Shown here: one piece after another, positions 13,200 to 25,398 of the stretch
How the letters are laid out: each line of letters begins with the position of its first letter
Position numbering within the stretch: the stretch's first letter is position 1
From: Neckera pumila
Taxonomy: Eukaryota; Streptophyta; Bryopsida; Hypnales; Neckeraceae
Assembly (NCBI GenBank): GCA_963969595.1
Contig: OZ018414.1
Span: forward strand, 20,009,660 to 20,073,659
Direction: 5' to 3'
DNA: 64,000 nucleotides
Translations under genes and position numbers: made by a program
The notes under the pieces: generated by a model
The model's database searches: none
Seen by the model: the letters and a program-made list of their open reading frames with translations, nothing else
What the model was told of the DNA's origin: nothing

Positions 13200-14620
13200 G
13201 GGTGGATGAAGTTTAGCCCTTCCGGGGCTATTTAACTTCATCCACGATTTAGGTCGTGCTCCCTAATTCAATTGCATTTGGAAATTTAGACTTAGTGTTA
13301 GGTGAATAAGACATGCCTAAGCCCTAAGTTTTGACTTGGATGAACTATTTTAGATTAACTTCATCTGTTTCTTGACCGAAACTTCATCCTTGAATATTTC
13401 CTAGAGTTTGTGTTTTTTCTTGAATTTCAAACCACTTTAGGGTTACCTAAGGGTCCTACTTTGACTTTCTAATCCTAACTTCTTCCTTCAATCGTGTTAA
13501 CCAAACTAATTCTTTCTATCTTTGTTCTTTGAGGTTTGGACGAGACTCTGGTTGGTTATTGTTTTTAGTGATTTTAAGTTTTATCCTTGAAGAGGCTAAT
13601 CTAAGCTTTCCAAAATGTTATCTTGCTTGATATTCCACTTATCCTATCAAGAGTTATTGATGGATGAAGTTTGACTACTAATAGGTGTTCAAAACTTCAT
13701 CCGTTGATTACTCCTAACCCTAATTTGATAATGAACTTTTAATTTCACTTTTTAGACCTGGTTTACTTCCACTTAACCCCTAAGTGCCTAAGCCTTTCCA
13801 AAGGCGTTTTTACTTTGATAAAAGTGCATAAGCTTATAATTATCTCTAAAGAAGCAAATTGTTTTTTTTTCAAAATCTAACCGTATAGATGTTTAGAGAG
13901 CTTGCTTAATAGTGTGCTCACCAATTTTTAGTGTAAAATTGCATAGGGATTGTGAGATTATAACAAAAGAAATGTATGTATCCTATTTTTAGTATGCTAT
14001 CCCTCTCCACAATGTTTGAGAAACTTGCATATAAGAGTTTTGGGGGGTTGTATGCAACATGAACAATTTGAAATTGTGTTAGCACACTAAAATGCACTTC
14101 TAAAAAACATAAATGCAAATGAAGAGTTATCAAATTCATTACACAATCCACCTTGTAGTTGTTGAAGTGCAATTTTGTTTGATAAGTATAAATTGTAAAT
14201 AACTCCAAATCAACACTTTTTTGTTTAAATTTTCAAAGGTGAAAATCATGAAAACACTTCACTCTTTCCATTGGAACCATTTTCAATGCAAATGGATAAG
14301 TACAACTTTTTAGATCTCAAATCAAGTGAAATTAGCAAGCTTTGTTCAAAGCCGGGAAATCAAGTAAAATTTGCAAGCTTTACTCTTCCACTAATGATAT
14401 ATATATATATATATATATATATGCCTTTGTGGACCTTTCAAAAATCAAATATTTTTCTTTTTTAGTGAAAAATAAAAATTCCAATAATTAACCTTCAATA
14501 CTGTCTGTAAAAAAAATTTAACCGATCAAAGGAATTTAACTACCCATACCCAAACGAGCCTAAAATTTTGGAGCGACCTTATTTGGTCGCTCAGGCAGTT
14601 AGGAGTTAACACTTCCTAAT
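13200..14620. repeat. Degenerate repeat block with GGATGAAGTT hairpins
   Basis: GGATGAAGTT and its complement AACTTCATCC pair at 13204-13244 (also TAGCCC with GGGCTA) and again at about 13661-13701, with further single copies near 13340-13390. A TTAA followed by CCCCTAAGTGCC at 13773-13788 resembles the start of the TTAA-flanked element family, but no matching right end was found. No coding capacity was recognised. Confidence 0.4.
14394..14421. repeat. (AT)n microsatellite
   Basis: An uninterrupted AT dinucleotide tract. Confidence 0.9.
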
Positions 14621-15507
14621 TTTGTTCTTCTTGGTTATCTTCTAATCATATTTCATTCAAATTTGGTCCTAAATTTTATCCCTCCATTTTTCACTCGTTT
14701 TAACTCCAAATCCTAAGTGTGAGACAGTTTTGAAAAGCCCTAGTCTTAATCTATAGGTTTTTAAATCTAAAATTGAGAAAAGACCTAGTCTTGATGCTCT
14801 AAATTAGTCTTGAACTTTGACTAAGTGTTAAAAATGCTAAATCTAAATAATTAAAAAGAAGGGGAAGAGCTTAGTGAATTACTTCGAGTTGTAATTCATC
14901 TACCGTGCTGTAGAGTAGCTCCTCCAAATACTCCCAATCCGCCATCCTCGGATGTGATCTTGGATTTTTGCTCATCACTTAAAGACAAGTGTTTAATACA
15001 AATTTCTATTTTTTTTCCTACTTATTTTTTCTTTCTACTTCTATTCTTTTATTTTCTTTTAGTACTATTCTACTTCAACTATTAAATTATTCCAAAGGTT
15101 GAATAGTTTTGGGATAAATAACTGAAGTCAACTTCTAAACAATAATTGACTCTTCAACTCCTATTCTATCTTAGTCAATTACTATTCTATCCAAAGTTTT
15201 AATGGTTCTAACTTGTTTCCACCTAATCTTCTAATTCCTAACCCTTCATCTTTTTCCCCTACTAGCTTCTTCTTCCAAACGGTTTCCTACTCTAATTGTT
15301 GTCTATCTCTTGGCTATGGAGTTTTAGAGTTTCTTCCATTCCTTCATTGTCTAATGATTTTTTTGTTAATTTTTCTCTTATCTCTTTTCCAAAGGCAAAT
15401 TTAATGTTTCAAAGACAAGAGATGTTTTTAGTATTTGAAAGGCTTAGACTAGTTTTTGGAAGATCCAAAAGTCAAAAATCTAGTTTAGATTGACAAGCCA
15501 GAGGACC

Positions 15508-15784
15508 AAATTTTGCAGGACACTAAATCCATCCCACGAAGGTGGGACCAGCAAGCTGAATTTACCTTGGGGGAAAATGCAAGAATTTTTTATTTGCCAC
15601 AAATTTTTTTTTTGGAAATTGTGAATTCATATTTGCAATTAGAGGGCCCAAATTAGCTAGGGGGGCTAGAAAATATCCCTAAGCACGGATTAATCATAGG
15701 GGCTTTTTTTTGCTTTTATCCCCAATAACCTCTAATTTACCCTGCTGGTTCCACCTTCATGGGACAGATTTAGCAAAATTTCCG
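15508..15784. repeat. Foldback element with about 42-bp arms
   Basis: The segment at about 15510-15556 (AAATTTTGC ... CCCACGAAGGTGGGACC) is matched in reverse complement at about 15738-15782, with a short insertion in the left arm. The loop of roughly 180 bases is AT-rich and non-coding. It looks like a small non-autonomous foldback transposon or MITE. Confidence 0.55.
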
Positions 15785-16472
15785 AATTTCAGCCCAATTA
15801 GAGAGCGAGAGACAAATAGCCCAGTTGGAGGAGACTGGAGCAGTGTATTTTTTAAGTTTTTCCCTTGGCAGTGCGACTGGCACCCTAGGATGTAGTCAAG
15901 TAAGGAAAAAATGGATAGAATCATCCAAATTAATTTTTCTCATCCAAAATTTATCTATTATAAGGTACTTTAATCCAAATATTGGCTATCACTAGTATTT
16001 TTTTAAGAGTACTCTGGCGATTTCATCCACATTTTTGTCCATTTTTTATAACATAAAAGTAGCCACACGCCCAAAGCAGGTAGTTTTTGGCGACAATTCG
16101 CCACTAAAAAATTCACTGGGCTGGAGGTTTCCTGCTCCCTGCTCCCGTACCGCTCCTCCTGCCACGTGTCGCAACACCATAGGTTGCCATCCCGGTCCCT
16201 TGTTGTCGTGGCCGTGGCTTCTTTCAGGCAGGCTCTGTCCAGCCTTGGCCGGCCGGGGGGAGTTGGACTGGAGACTCCAATTTTGATCAAAAATTGTGTT
16301 TTTCAACACGGATTCTTATTTTATGGAAAATTTATGAACACCAAAGGTCAAGTTTTTGTTGGTGAAAGCTAAGACACTAATTTTTGGATGCTAAATTTGG
16401 AATTCCAAAACTAAGGTTTTGGAAACTAGCAACTTCTATGTTTTTGGGGGGGTTTTTTAGGACTTTACCAAG

Positions 16473-16735
16473 CCAAAGCTTCGCTGAATTTGTGATTTCC
16501 TCTAAAATACTAGGAAATTTCTATCACTTAAGGTCAAAGTTTTGCCGTATTTGTGTTTTTTTTCAATACTAAGAAATTTCTATCACCTAAGGTCAAAGCT
16601 TCGCCGTATTTGTGATTTTCTCCAAAATACTAAGAAATTTCTATCACCTAAGGTCAAAGCTTTGCCGTATTTGTAATTGTTTCCAAAATACTAAGAAATT
16701 TCTAACACTTAAAGTCAAAGCTTCACCGTATATGG
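16473..16735. repeat. 60-bp tandem repeat, about 4.4 copies
   Basis: Units restart at the motif GGTCAAAG near 16532, 16591, 16652 and 16711, each containing CCGTATTTGTG and ACTAAGAAATTTCTATCAC. The period is 59-61 bases with a few substitutions per unit. Stops interrupt all frames, so it is a non-coding minisatellite. Confidence 0.85.
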
Positions 16736-18424
16736 GAAACTACTAACATCAAGGACCAAAATACACAAAGGAAGGTTGTTAGTACAATTCTACAAGGTCT
16801 AAAACAAACACCAAACTAACACGGGGGGAAGTACCAATGATTGGTAAATGCTCAAACTTGAACACACGTTAGTTAAGATAGAATTAAAAACACAATTTTC
16901 TCAATGAAAACACTAGAATGCCCCCCAAAGCGGCATTGCCAAGGTACGGAGGGGGGGTTCTTTTAGGATTAGTACAAAGGTTAGTAAACAAACTTTAAAA
17001 CTCTATAACAAAAAGCCAAGTTAGTATTTTAGTCAAAAATCCAAAAACAAAGACAAACTTTGAAGGGATTCCAATGTCCTTCAAAGAAAGCTTCAAAATT
17101 AGCAAGAATGGAGCTTAAAATGCTCGAAGAACACAAGTTTACAACTTTTGACTCAAAATTGGCCAAAAAAATCCAAACAAATGGACCAACGTGTTTTGAA
17201 AGCCAAAATAATGGCCCAAGGGGTGTTTGTGAGAGAAAAGTGAGCCCTTTATATACATTTCCAAGGATGCTCACCCCCCTCTCTTATCCTACTAGTAAAC
17301 TTATCACTTGAGATTTTCATCCTAATTTTTTAATTTTTGACTTTCTACGTTGGACCAAAGTTCTAATTTTTAGAAGACAACTCCAAATCACAAACGATTG
17401 TGCCATTGGCTTCAGAAGGCCATTTTTAGTCTAAGAGTCCCCTAATCCCCTAATTTGACATCAAAAACACAATAATACTTAGTGCTAACTGAACACCAAA
17501 AAGGGGTAAAAATCCAGATTTTGGAATTTTACTTTTTTAAGCAAAGTAACTAGCCTAAGTTCTTTACAAGGTCTAAGAGAGTAAAAAAAGACCCAACTTT
17601 GACCCCATTCCGATTCCGTGTGCTCCCGGGATGCCAGTCAACTCCACCGGATTCTTCAAATTTGGCAATTGTCAAAGAATCTCGCTGTATGGGGCACTTT
17701 TGACTATCAAAATGTCTTGAAATTTATTGGAGAATTTTATTAGCATAAGAAAAGCTAATCTAATTTTCAATGAGATTTTACTGCAACCTAGATAATTTAC
17801 AAGAATTTCCCATTCAAGATTTTGGCGGTTGACCATTTGGAAAGGCATTTTCTGTAAGTCAGAAAATTCCAAATCTTTTCATGAAATCTCTCATGGAATT
17901 CTACAAAGGATGTGCAAGCTAATATTCTTACTTTGCACAAAAGTCATAGGAGAATCAAAGCTTGTCTTCTCCTTATGAAACTCGTAACTAGGGAATTTTC
18001 TGCGTAGGAGGGAATCTTGGCAAACCGATTTCGTAGTTGGTCTCCAAACATGATTTCCACCCAAGGACCACATACTACATTCTTAAATTCCTCCCAGGTG
18101 TCCGTCTTGCAATTGTAACTCCTGCAAACCTAACAATTGGGGTTTCTGCTATTTTGTCGATAGAATGAGGAAAATGAAACCTATTCTCGGAATTGAACAT
18201 ATGACCTCAACGGTATTCTTTCAGACCAATTCTAGGCTTAAGAATTCACTTACACCGTAGGTTTGGCGATTCTAACCCTATTTACTATAAACCCATCTAA
18301 TCACATGAAATCTCTGTTTTATATATATTTACAAATGAGAATCGGGTTTAGTTGAGGGCAACTTACTGATAAGGGACCAAATACTATACTGGTATGTGTG
18401 CCATTTCCATAATAAAAATAAAAG

Positions 18425-18620
18425 TAAAAATAATCTTCTAATCTCTAATTCATAAAAATTTTGAAATTCAATATCTTTTATGCCTTGAGTTGGAACACCA
18501 TGAAACAAAGCCTGTGCACTCCTCCTCGCCGAGTGCTTTCTGAAGGTACTAAGAATACGACCAGAAGATACATAGTTTAAAGCACATTCAAAGGTACCAT
18601 TGAAATTACTATACTAGGAC
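18425..18620. repeat. Dispersed repeat, copy 1
   Basis: Shares AAATTTTGAAATTCAATATC, TGAGTTGGAACA and ATTACTATACTA with 22510-22745. The second copy is where the pogo-like element is inserted. Confidence 0.5.
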
Positions 18621-19529
18621 AGGACTTGAGTCCTTTTCTGAAATTTCAAAGCTATAAATTACTTTGATGTTGTCAATTTTTTAAACTTCATAGATGAATA
18701 TTATTGCAATGCATCCCTTCAATAAATTGGAGAATTGTTTTTATGGTAAAAATCCTTAAAGGGATCTAAACCATCAATTATAGGGCTAAATTTAGTATTT
18801 TTTAAACAAAAAAATACTTTAAATAGATATTTTTATCCAAATTTTTTATATATTTTAAGAATACAACTATTGAAAAGGATTTTATGTCATTAAATCTTAA
18901 CCACAAAATAGTGTAATTTTTTTAAAAATTAATTGATTATTGAAAAACTATTGATTTATTCTAAAATCACACTTAATATTCAATTCTAAAAATAGCTTCT
19001 ATCGTGCCCTTAATGTTAATAATATATACATTTTTTGTTTTGACACAACCACCATTTGGATTATTTTTTATATTGAAAAGGACGTTCACGTGTTTTTATT
19101 TTGGCATATTATAAAATATAAATAAGTATTTAAATTGTATTAAAAGAGTCCTTTTCTATTCTATTGTATGATTATATACGCGCATGATTGCTTTGGATTC
19201 AATCACATTATTATTCATTAGAAATTAGACTCCTTTTTGCCTATTGAAAAACTTGACAGGCCAACATTTAAATTGCAATTGGAAGTTTAGTAAAGAATTT
19301 ATGTTTTTTGTATGAATTAAAACATATTAGCATTAACATGACTTGAAGCTATAATAAAAAAGAACTAAATTATTTATAATTCATAGATTAAAGAAATTAC
19401 ATTGTAGATTTTAGTGGGTCTGACCTCTTTTTTGGTCCATTTGAGTGTGATTTGACATACATGGTCTAGGATATCTCAATGTAACAAACAAACAAAACAA
19501 AACAATACACTCAAAAATACCTTGAAGAC

Positions 19530-20645
19530 AAAAAGCACACTCAAAATTGCCATTTGTATACCAAAGAGTAAATAATTTTCCAAATCTAACCGTAGGATCT
19601 TACACCAAATTAATATGAGAATTTGTAGAAAAAATTTCAGAATTTTTTACAGCACAAATTGCATGATATGTGCATTTAAAGTAAAAAGGTCAAATATTCT
19701 AGCACATTGCAAAATTAGATTATTTGACTCTGAACTTTCTTAACTTTAATTTTTTGCACTACAAAGTTTTGAGCTTTTAGTCTTTATGGTAGAGAATTGA
19801 GTTGAGGGTCTAGGAAAAAAACAAATTTCAAAAACATTGAATTTTCACACTTTAAAAATTGGTAAGTAGAAGTAGGTACAAGATACTTAGAAAGAAAATC
19901 TAAATTATTAATATTTCTAAAATGGAATTAAAATATACTAATATCATTGGTGGGATTATTGAAGTAAGAAAACTAAACCATGTAGAGCCATCTTTTTTGA
20001 GGAATTGTAAGAATTACATTCAGAAATGAATCTTACAATTAATTTTTTTTAAGAGATACGCCACATTTAACTACTTCTGGACTTTCAATTGAATTCTGAA
20101 CAAAACGTTAATAAATCTCTAGATAATAACATCTGGAGATCTCCAGATGTTTGTATATATCTTTAGATGTTTTGTATTGATCTCAAGATGTTTTACACGA
20201 TCTCCCAATGATTATTTCTTGATGTTTCTTCTCCAAATATTAATTTTGGATTTTTTAAAGTCCAAAAGTAGTCAAAAGTGACATAGATGCTCTACGGGAT
20301 GCTCTAACTGCCCGAGAAACAAGATTCTCCATAACTTTTTCATAACAAATCCAAATGGAAACAATCAAAGCTTTCAAGTAGACAAAAATAAATTCTATGA
20401 GAAAGAAAATTAAAAAAAAGAAAAAAAAACTGAATTTTTTTTCTACTACCCCGTCCCTTGTTTTGAGCTTATTTGGACATAACTTTTGTTCTCGGGCATC
20501 AATAGAAAAAAAATTATATTCCCATGAAGCTAATCAAATTTCTATCTTCTAAAAAAAGTTTCAAAAAATCAAGACAAAAATTCAACCTATAGGTACTTGC
20601 CCGAAATTCCATTTGTCCCCTAAAGGGACAATGGGCGTTTAGGGA
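19530..20645. repeat. TTAA-type element, long subfamily, left end degraded
   Basis: The right end reads TTTAGGGA directly before TTAA at 20646-20649. Internal blocks match 34809-35730: GGATCTTACACC, AAATTTCAGAATTTTT, CCATAACTTTTTCATA, TTTTGAGCTTATTTGG and AGGTACTTGCCCGAAA. No TTAA-CCCC start is visible near the expected position, so the left terminus is mutated or deleted. No coding sequence was seen. Confidence 0.6.
20128..20151. repeat. Perfect 24-bp palindrome
   Basis: AACATCTGGAGA is followed immediately by its exact reverse complement. It lies inside the long TTAA-type repeat and continues into weaker AGATGTTTT repeats. Confidence 0.9.
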
Positions 20646-20652
20646 TTAAGGT

Positions 20653-20675
20653 AATGGATGGATGGATGGAAATGG
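20653..20675. repeat. (ATGG)n simple repeat
   Basis: A short run of ATGG units just after the TTAA at 20646. Confidence 0.8.
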
Positions 20676-22504
20676 ATGAGCTCCCTTGATTTATTATCAG
20701 TTTTACCCTTTAGATAGCCCTAATGTGATGCTTGCATGTATACATTCCAGCTTTTTTTTCGGCGGTTGTTCTAGGTCTCAATTTGAATCTCGTCTTCACT
20801 GAAAGGGTGTCAACAATGGCATTTTCAGAGGTCATATTTCTTGGAGTTTGCTCTGGGTTATTATATCTTTTCACAGACGTAAGACTTTCTAGTGTTCAAA
20901 AACAACTGAACAGTTCCATGAATTTTCTGGGTTTTTTCTTGGGGTTTACTGTGTCTTAAATTTGATGGCTTCTTTTCCTGATCAATCTGCTTGTGTATTT
21001 ACTTTAGGGCTTCCCCCTCAAGTCATAGTAGAAAAGCCAGTGAGGCTGTAGGTGGAATGGTTGGAACTAGTAACCTGAAAAGTCCAGAGACTACTCCGTA
21101 TTGTAGAGAACATAGCTTTCTAGACCTAGGGCCATTAGGTCCAGAAATTGGAGTACATTTTAAACCTACGTCTAATATATATAATTGGCCAGAAAAAAAT
21201 AAAAGTTTTTCATTGAATATGAGCTTGGATTGAGCTGAAGAATATGAATATCTACAATATAAGTTAGAACTGCCCATTTCAGCCATCTACTCAATTTTGC
21301 CATCTACAAGACCTTCCCATTTTTGTGAGTGGTCCATCCATTACCACAATTTTAGCAACCTATTATCATGATGGCAATGCACTTGGGGAGCAGACATGTC
21401 AGCCCACGCTTTATAAAGGGTCTGCCTATGCTCAGTTCAACAAGGATCTATTCATGCTTTAACATTTCACCTTTGAAAAATCACAAAAAATTCACTTCTT
21501 GTCATAATCTCTTCATTCTTTTTGCAAATGGCTTCTCTCAAACTTTTCAATCTCTAAAAAATATGGAAGTTGACAAACATCTTCTCAAAGAACCTATACT
21601 AAATAGTGAAATTGGATTGCCTTAACAAACAGGTTGCCTTCATTAGAGAAGACATTTCATGACTCACTACTTGTCATGATGCTTGTCATGATGACTCACT
21701 CACTGCTTGTCATGACTCACATGCCATTTTCTAAAACCGAGCTATGAATCAGTGCACAAACCCTTGCAATACACAAGGTTCCTACGTTACTGCATCCTTC
21801 TACAATAACTGAACATAGTTATTTAGTGTAGGATGTCGATAAATTAGTGTGGGGCAACCTAATTTTACTACTTAGTGTAGATAACAAATCTGTGTGCTAA
21901 TGGGCCGAGGTCTACCCTATTAGCAAACCTGAAATGATCAGAAATTTCATCTAGCATGCAGGCATTTTTTGAGCAGGCTTTGTCAGTGGGCTTTCCTTTT
22001 TCCAAACATACAACTATGGTATCATAATCTGAAATTGATAAAATTAGTCCAACCAATCATAAATATCTCTCTAGAAATGCCTATTCCTTGGTCATTTTGT
22101 ATAGGGCAATGCCCGCAGAGGAGGGCATTGCACCAAATAATTGGTCCACAAGGAAGGCGGAACCCGACAAGGAAACCCAATTATTTGGCGCAATGTCCAA
22201 TGGTAAGGGCCATTGCTTGGCGTAAATTGTTGTAGGAAATCAACAATATTGGATGAAGAGTCGAGATGAAAATTTGATGTTGGATGTAAAATCCATAATG
22301 CCCGATTACGGGGACAACACTACACAATCAGGCATTAATAATGAATTATGGCGCAAAACCCACCCAGGAAATAAACAACCATTTCTTGCAAGTGGTTTAC
22401 AAATCATTTAACTTACTGAAACTGCAAATGAGTCAGGGTCAATGAAGTCAATTTAAGAATTGCATTCAAATGTAATAATATTTGTTATTGCCACAATATA
22501 ATAA
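20676..22504. other. Intergenic DNA, no gene recognised
   Basis: Short open frames at 20732-20959 (hydrophobic) and 20991-21233 match no family I know and have no splice context. A short tandem of GACTCAC/TTGTCATGA motifs occurs at about 21655-21730. The 22123-22198 hairpin is listed separately. Confidence 0.4.
22123..22198. repeat. Hairpin, 22-bp arms, 32-base loop
   Basis: The arm at 22123-22144 (ending CACCAAATAATTGG) pairs with 22177-22198 at 20 of 22 positions. Partial pairing of GGCAATGCCC-like sequence outside the arms extends the stem slightly. It could be a small foldback element or a miRNA-like precursor; the sequence alone cannot decide. Confidence 0.55.
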
Positions 22505-23109
22505 AATAAAAAATAAGAATAATTTTTAAAATTTTAAAATTCATAATTTTTTGAAATTCAATATCCTATCTGTTGTGAGTTGGAACATTGCAAAACAAGT
22601 TGTGTATCTCATGTGAGGTCCCGATTTGTCACTCGGGACTCATTGTTTTCTTTTTTTCATTTCTTATAAGTTTGAGTGTATTATTAGTTACAAAAAAGTC
22701 CCCCCAAAAGTACAAAATAGGTGTGCATACTAAAATTACTATACTAAAATTAGTAAATAGTGTTGGGGCACTTAATTCCCCCCGTTATCCTTTGGCCCTT
22801 CTTCTAATTTTTGCCTTCCACCGTCAAATTCTGGTCCTTCCCTAGGAAACTCTACTTTTTGCCTCCCGCTGTCATATTCTGGCCCTTCCTTCTCTAAAAA
22901 ACTTTTTTTCTGCTTGCTTCCTTGCCTCGCTCTTCCCTTATCTTTTGACCACCTTGGAGAGTTTGTATGGAGAAGTGGAGAGCTCTCCGGTCCATCAAAG
23001 GTGCTCCTTCCACTGGGGGGATGGAGGGTGGGGTATATTCCGTGGTTTCTCGCCGCTTGATTTCAAACTTCCGACGCCTATATCTTTTTATCGAGGTATG
23101 TGATTGAAC

Positions 23110-24660
23110 ATTGGATGACACCATTGGATTTGTTATTCTCTCCTCTATTTCCTCTGAATTTTTGTTTTTTTGGTTGCCATTTTTTTTTACAGACACATTT
23201 TTTATTTTATTTTTTGTAGCCAACATAGACTACCTCCCGCTTGCTACAATTCCTCCCAATGACCCTAGCCGATCTGTCACTTCTTGGATGATTGAGGATG
23301 TCGCCATTCACGGTTTGGCTGGCCTCAATGCTTGGATCATTCAAGCATTTCTGGAATACTTCCGTAGCCAACGCCCTGCCAACCTCATGAAAGTCAGCCG
23401 ATGGTGGTAGCAACATCACTAATTCCATGAAGATATTGCAGGCCCCATTACTCTATTCCCTTGTAGAAAGAAGCACCATTCTCCAAAGGCCAGACCAAGT
23501 CGAGGTAAGAAGAAGAGCGAATGGGTGCAATATTTGTATATTATATTACTTGAAGAATTCAATCGCCTTTGCAAATCAGGTGTCAAATTTTCCTCTCACC
23601 TACTTCATGAATTGACCCTTTTTATTCTTGTAGCTCCAAAGTAAATTTTCACAACCCATTTTGTCACTCCCAAAGACAATGTTTTGTTGGTCAACAAAAT
23701 CACAACAAATTGGTCAATCAGTTCATGGATAACCACAATATAGTCTTTCTATTCCAACGTGGTCATTTGACTTGTAGCCTTGAAAAAGAGCTTCAAATCG
23801 AAATGCAGACCACCTACCATTTGGGGGTCTTGCAAAGGAGATTTTCATCCAGGAAATTTGATAAAAATCTAATGGAAAACCTAGATGAAACGCAATTTGT
23901 GACAATGGCCGAACTTAGGGTTTTGAGGAGATACAATTGTCAAATACGATGAAGTTGTCTTGGGTGGGGAGTCCATTACCATGGTGGTTCGCATTTCAGA
24001 AGGCCGTTGTGCCATAATAGAAGCTCCTATACTCATTTTCTCAAATGAAAATAAAAGCTATCCTATACATGGTCTAATTGATAATATTCATGAAATTTCT
24101 TATAGAACAGGTCCTAAAGGTTGGATAGACCAAACCATCTTTCTTGAATACTTTTTGGAACCTCACATTTGAAGTGAATCTTCATCAACGCATGAAGATT
24201 ATATGGCTTGATAATTGTAACGGCCATATTGTGACCCCTAGATTGGCTGCTGTCCTAGTTGCCAAAAACACAGTCTCAAAATTTTGCCTCCATGTTGTAC
24301 TCACCTTTGCCAAACAATAGATACATTCTTTATTTCAAAAATCAAAGATGCATGGACAAGACAATGGGAAGCTAAGGAAATTGAGTTGATACAACAAAAT
24401 GCTTGGCAAAATGCACCCCGGACAGATGGACAATGGTTAGGGAAGTTGACAAATCCGGGGAAACATCTTTTTCTACAACTGGCTGTTGATAGTGTAGAAG
24501 ATGTTAATCGAGAGGTGGATGGTGACAACATGTCTTATGCTAGAAAACAATGATTTGTTGTGGCTTAGCATTAAGACTTTGATGGATCTTGGAGTATAGG
24601 ACAATTGTTTCTACATCTCCAAGAGATAATTGCAAAACATTTGCAATACTTCCAAAGGCA
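23110..24660 (+). pseudogene. Pogo/Tigger-like DDE transposase pseudogene
   Basis: The product would cut and join transposon ends. Conserved blocks survive in order but in different frames: NLMENLDETQF (first Asp, codon 23884), GGESITMVVRISEGR followed by a YPIHGLIDN...SYRTGPKGWIDQ block (23960-24172), IWLDNCNGH (second Asp, codon 24210), LCQTIDTFFISKIKDAW (third acidic site, codon 24320), GKLTNPGKHLFLQLA and MSYARK. These are the DDE-superfamily endonuclase blocks known from pogo-like elements of plants and oomycetes. Reading them needs frame changes near 23950, 24175 and 24285, and stops occur at 23408, 24170 and elsewhere, so the gene is dead. Amino-terminal to the catalytic core, 23220-23640 reads as a degenerate continuation with stops (IHGLAGLNAWIIQAF; LCKSGVKFSSHLL). 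The DNA-binding domain is not recognisable. Confidence 0.78.
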
Positions 24661-24810
24661 AAAAACTGCCTAATTTCAATAGGGCAGTTTAAAAATCTTT
24701 TTTGATATTTTACCATATTTTCCCTTGAATTTTTAGCCTACAGCTAGGATTATTATGTTGTATATTTGATTGTTGCTATATTTAGCAACTTATATATACA
24801 CTATGAAAAA

Positions 24811-25064
24811 TTTCAGCATTTCAACTTCTTATTGTCTATTTCAGCAGTTCAATATTTCAATATTTATTTTTGCAATTTAAACATTTTATTGTCTATTTCA
24901 GCAATTCAGTAATTCAGCAATTTAGCATTTCATTATTTATTTTAGCATTTTAGCATTTCATTGTTTATTTCAGCATTCATTATTTATTTCAACATTTCAG
25001 CATTTCACTATCTATTTTAGTATTTCATTGTCTACTTCAGCATTTTATTGCTTATTTCAATATG
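24811..25064. repeat. Imperfect TTTCAGCATTTCATT minisatellite
   Basis: About a dozen degenerate units of TTTCAGCATTTCATTGTCTA-like sequence lie inside the pogo-like element, between the transposase relic and the right TIR. Confidence 0.75.
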
Positions 25065-25206
25065 TTGAAATGACCAAATTTTACTGTAAGCTAAAATAGT
25101 GTTAGAATGGATAAATAATGTTCTAACACTAACCTTGCAAATTACAATTAGTGTATTGTTGACAATTAGTGTAGCCAACACTATTTACCAATTTTAGTGT
25201 AGTTAA

Positions 25207-25398
25207 TCCTTAAATGCCAACAAGGACGTTTTTTGTCCAATGGATGACAAAGAATCCTTGTAGTAGGACAGAAGTACAACTATTCATCCTCAGAATTTTG
25301 CTGTAGAAAGGTGAGGTCTTCTACAATAGTTTAATTTCCAATGATTCACACAATAATCAAAGGATGATTTCCATGGTCACCAACCAATCCTTTATGGA
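25207..25398. repeat. TTAA-flanked non-autonomous element, 192 bp
   Basis: TTAA at 25203-25206 and 25399-25402 bound an element starting TCCTTAAATGCC and ending GGCATT-independent TTTATGGA (its reverse complement is TCCATAAAGG). The interior (AACTATTCATCCTCAGAATTT, GTCTTCTACAATAGTTT) matches the arms of the foldback at 45005-45529. Confidence 0.6.

Larger units (their letters stand above)
15785..19500. other. Intergenic repeat-derived DNA, no gene recognised
   Basis: It contains a GC-rich patch at about 16120-16265, the 60-bp tandem array, and a segment at about 18425-18620 whose middle (GAAATTCAATATC ... GAGTTGGAACA) recurs at about 22510-22740. No open frame shows a known domain. Confidence 0.5.
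22742..25199 (+). mobile_element. Degenerate pogo/Tigger-like DNA transposon with TIRs
   Basis: The left terminus (TACTAAAATTAGTAAATA...GTGTTGG) and the reverse complement of the right terminus (CACTAAAATTGGTAAATA...GTGTTGG) agree at about 22 of 25 positions. Both ends are flanked by TA (22740-22741 and 25200-25201), the target duplication expected of Tc1/mariner/pogo elements. The 2458-base interior holds a decayed DDE transposase on the + strand and a 3' minisatellite. The insertion lies in a second copy of the repeat seen at 18425-18620, and a TTAA-flanked element follows 7 bases after the right end. Confidence 0.75.

Noticed and set aside
13773..14610. TTAACCCCTAAG at 13773 paired with AGGAGTTAAC near 14600
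   Set aside because: The right end lacks GGG before TTAA and the termini do not align; pairing would be guesswork.
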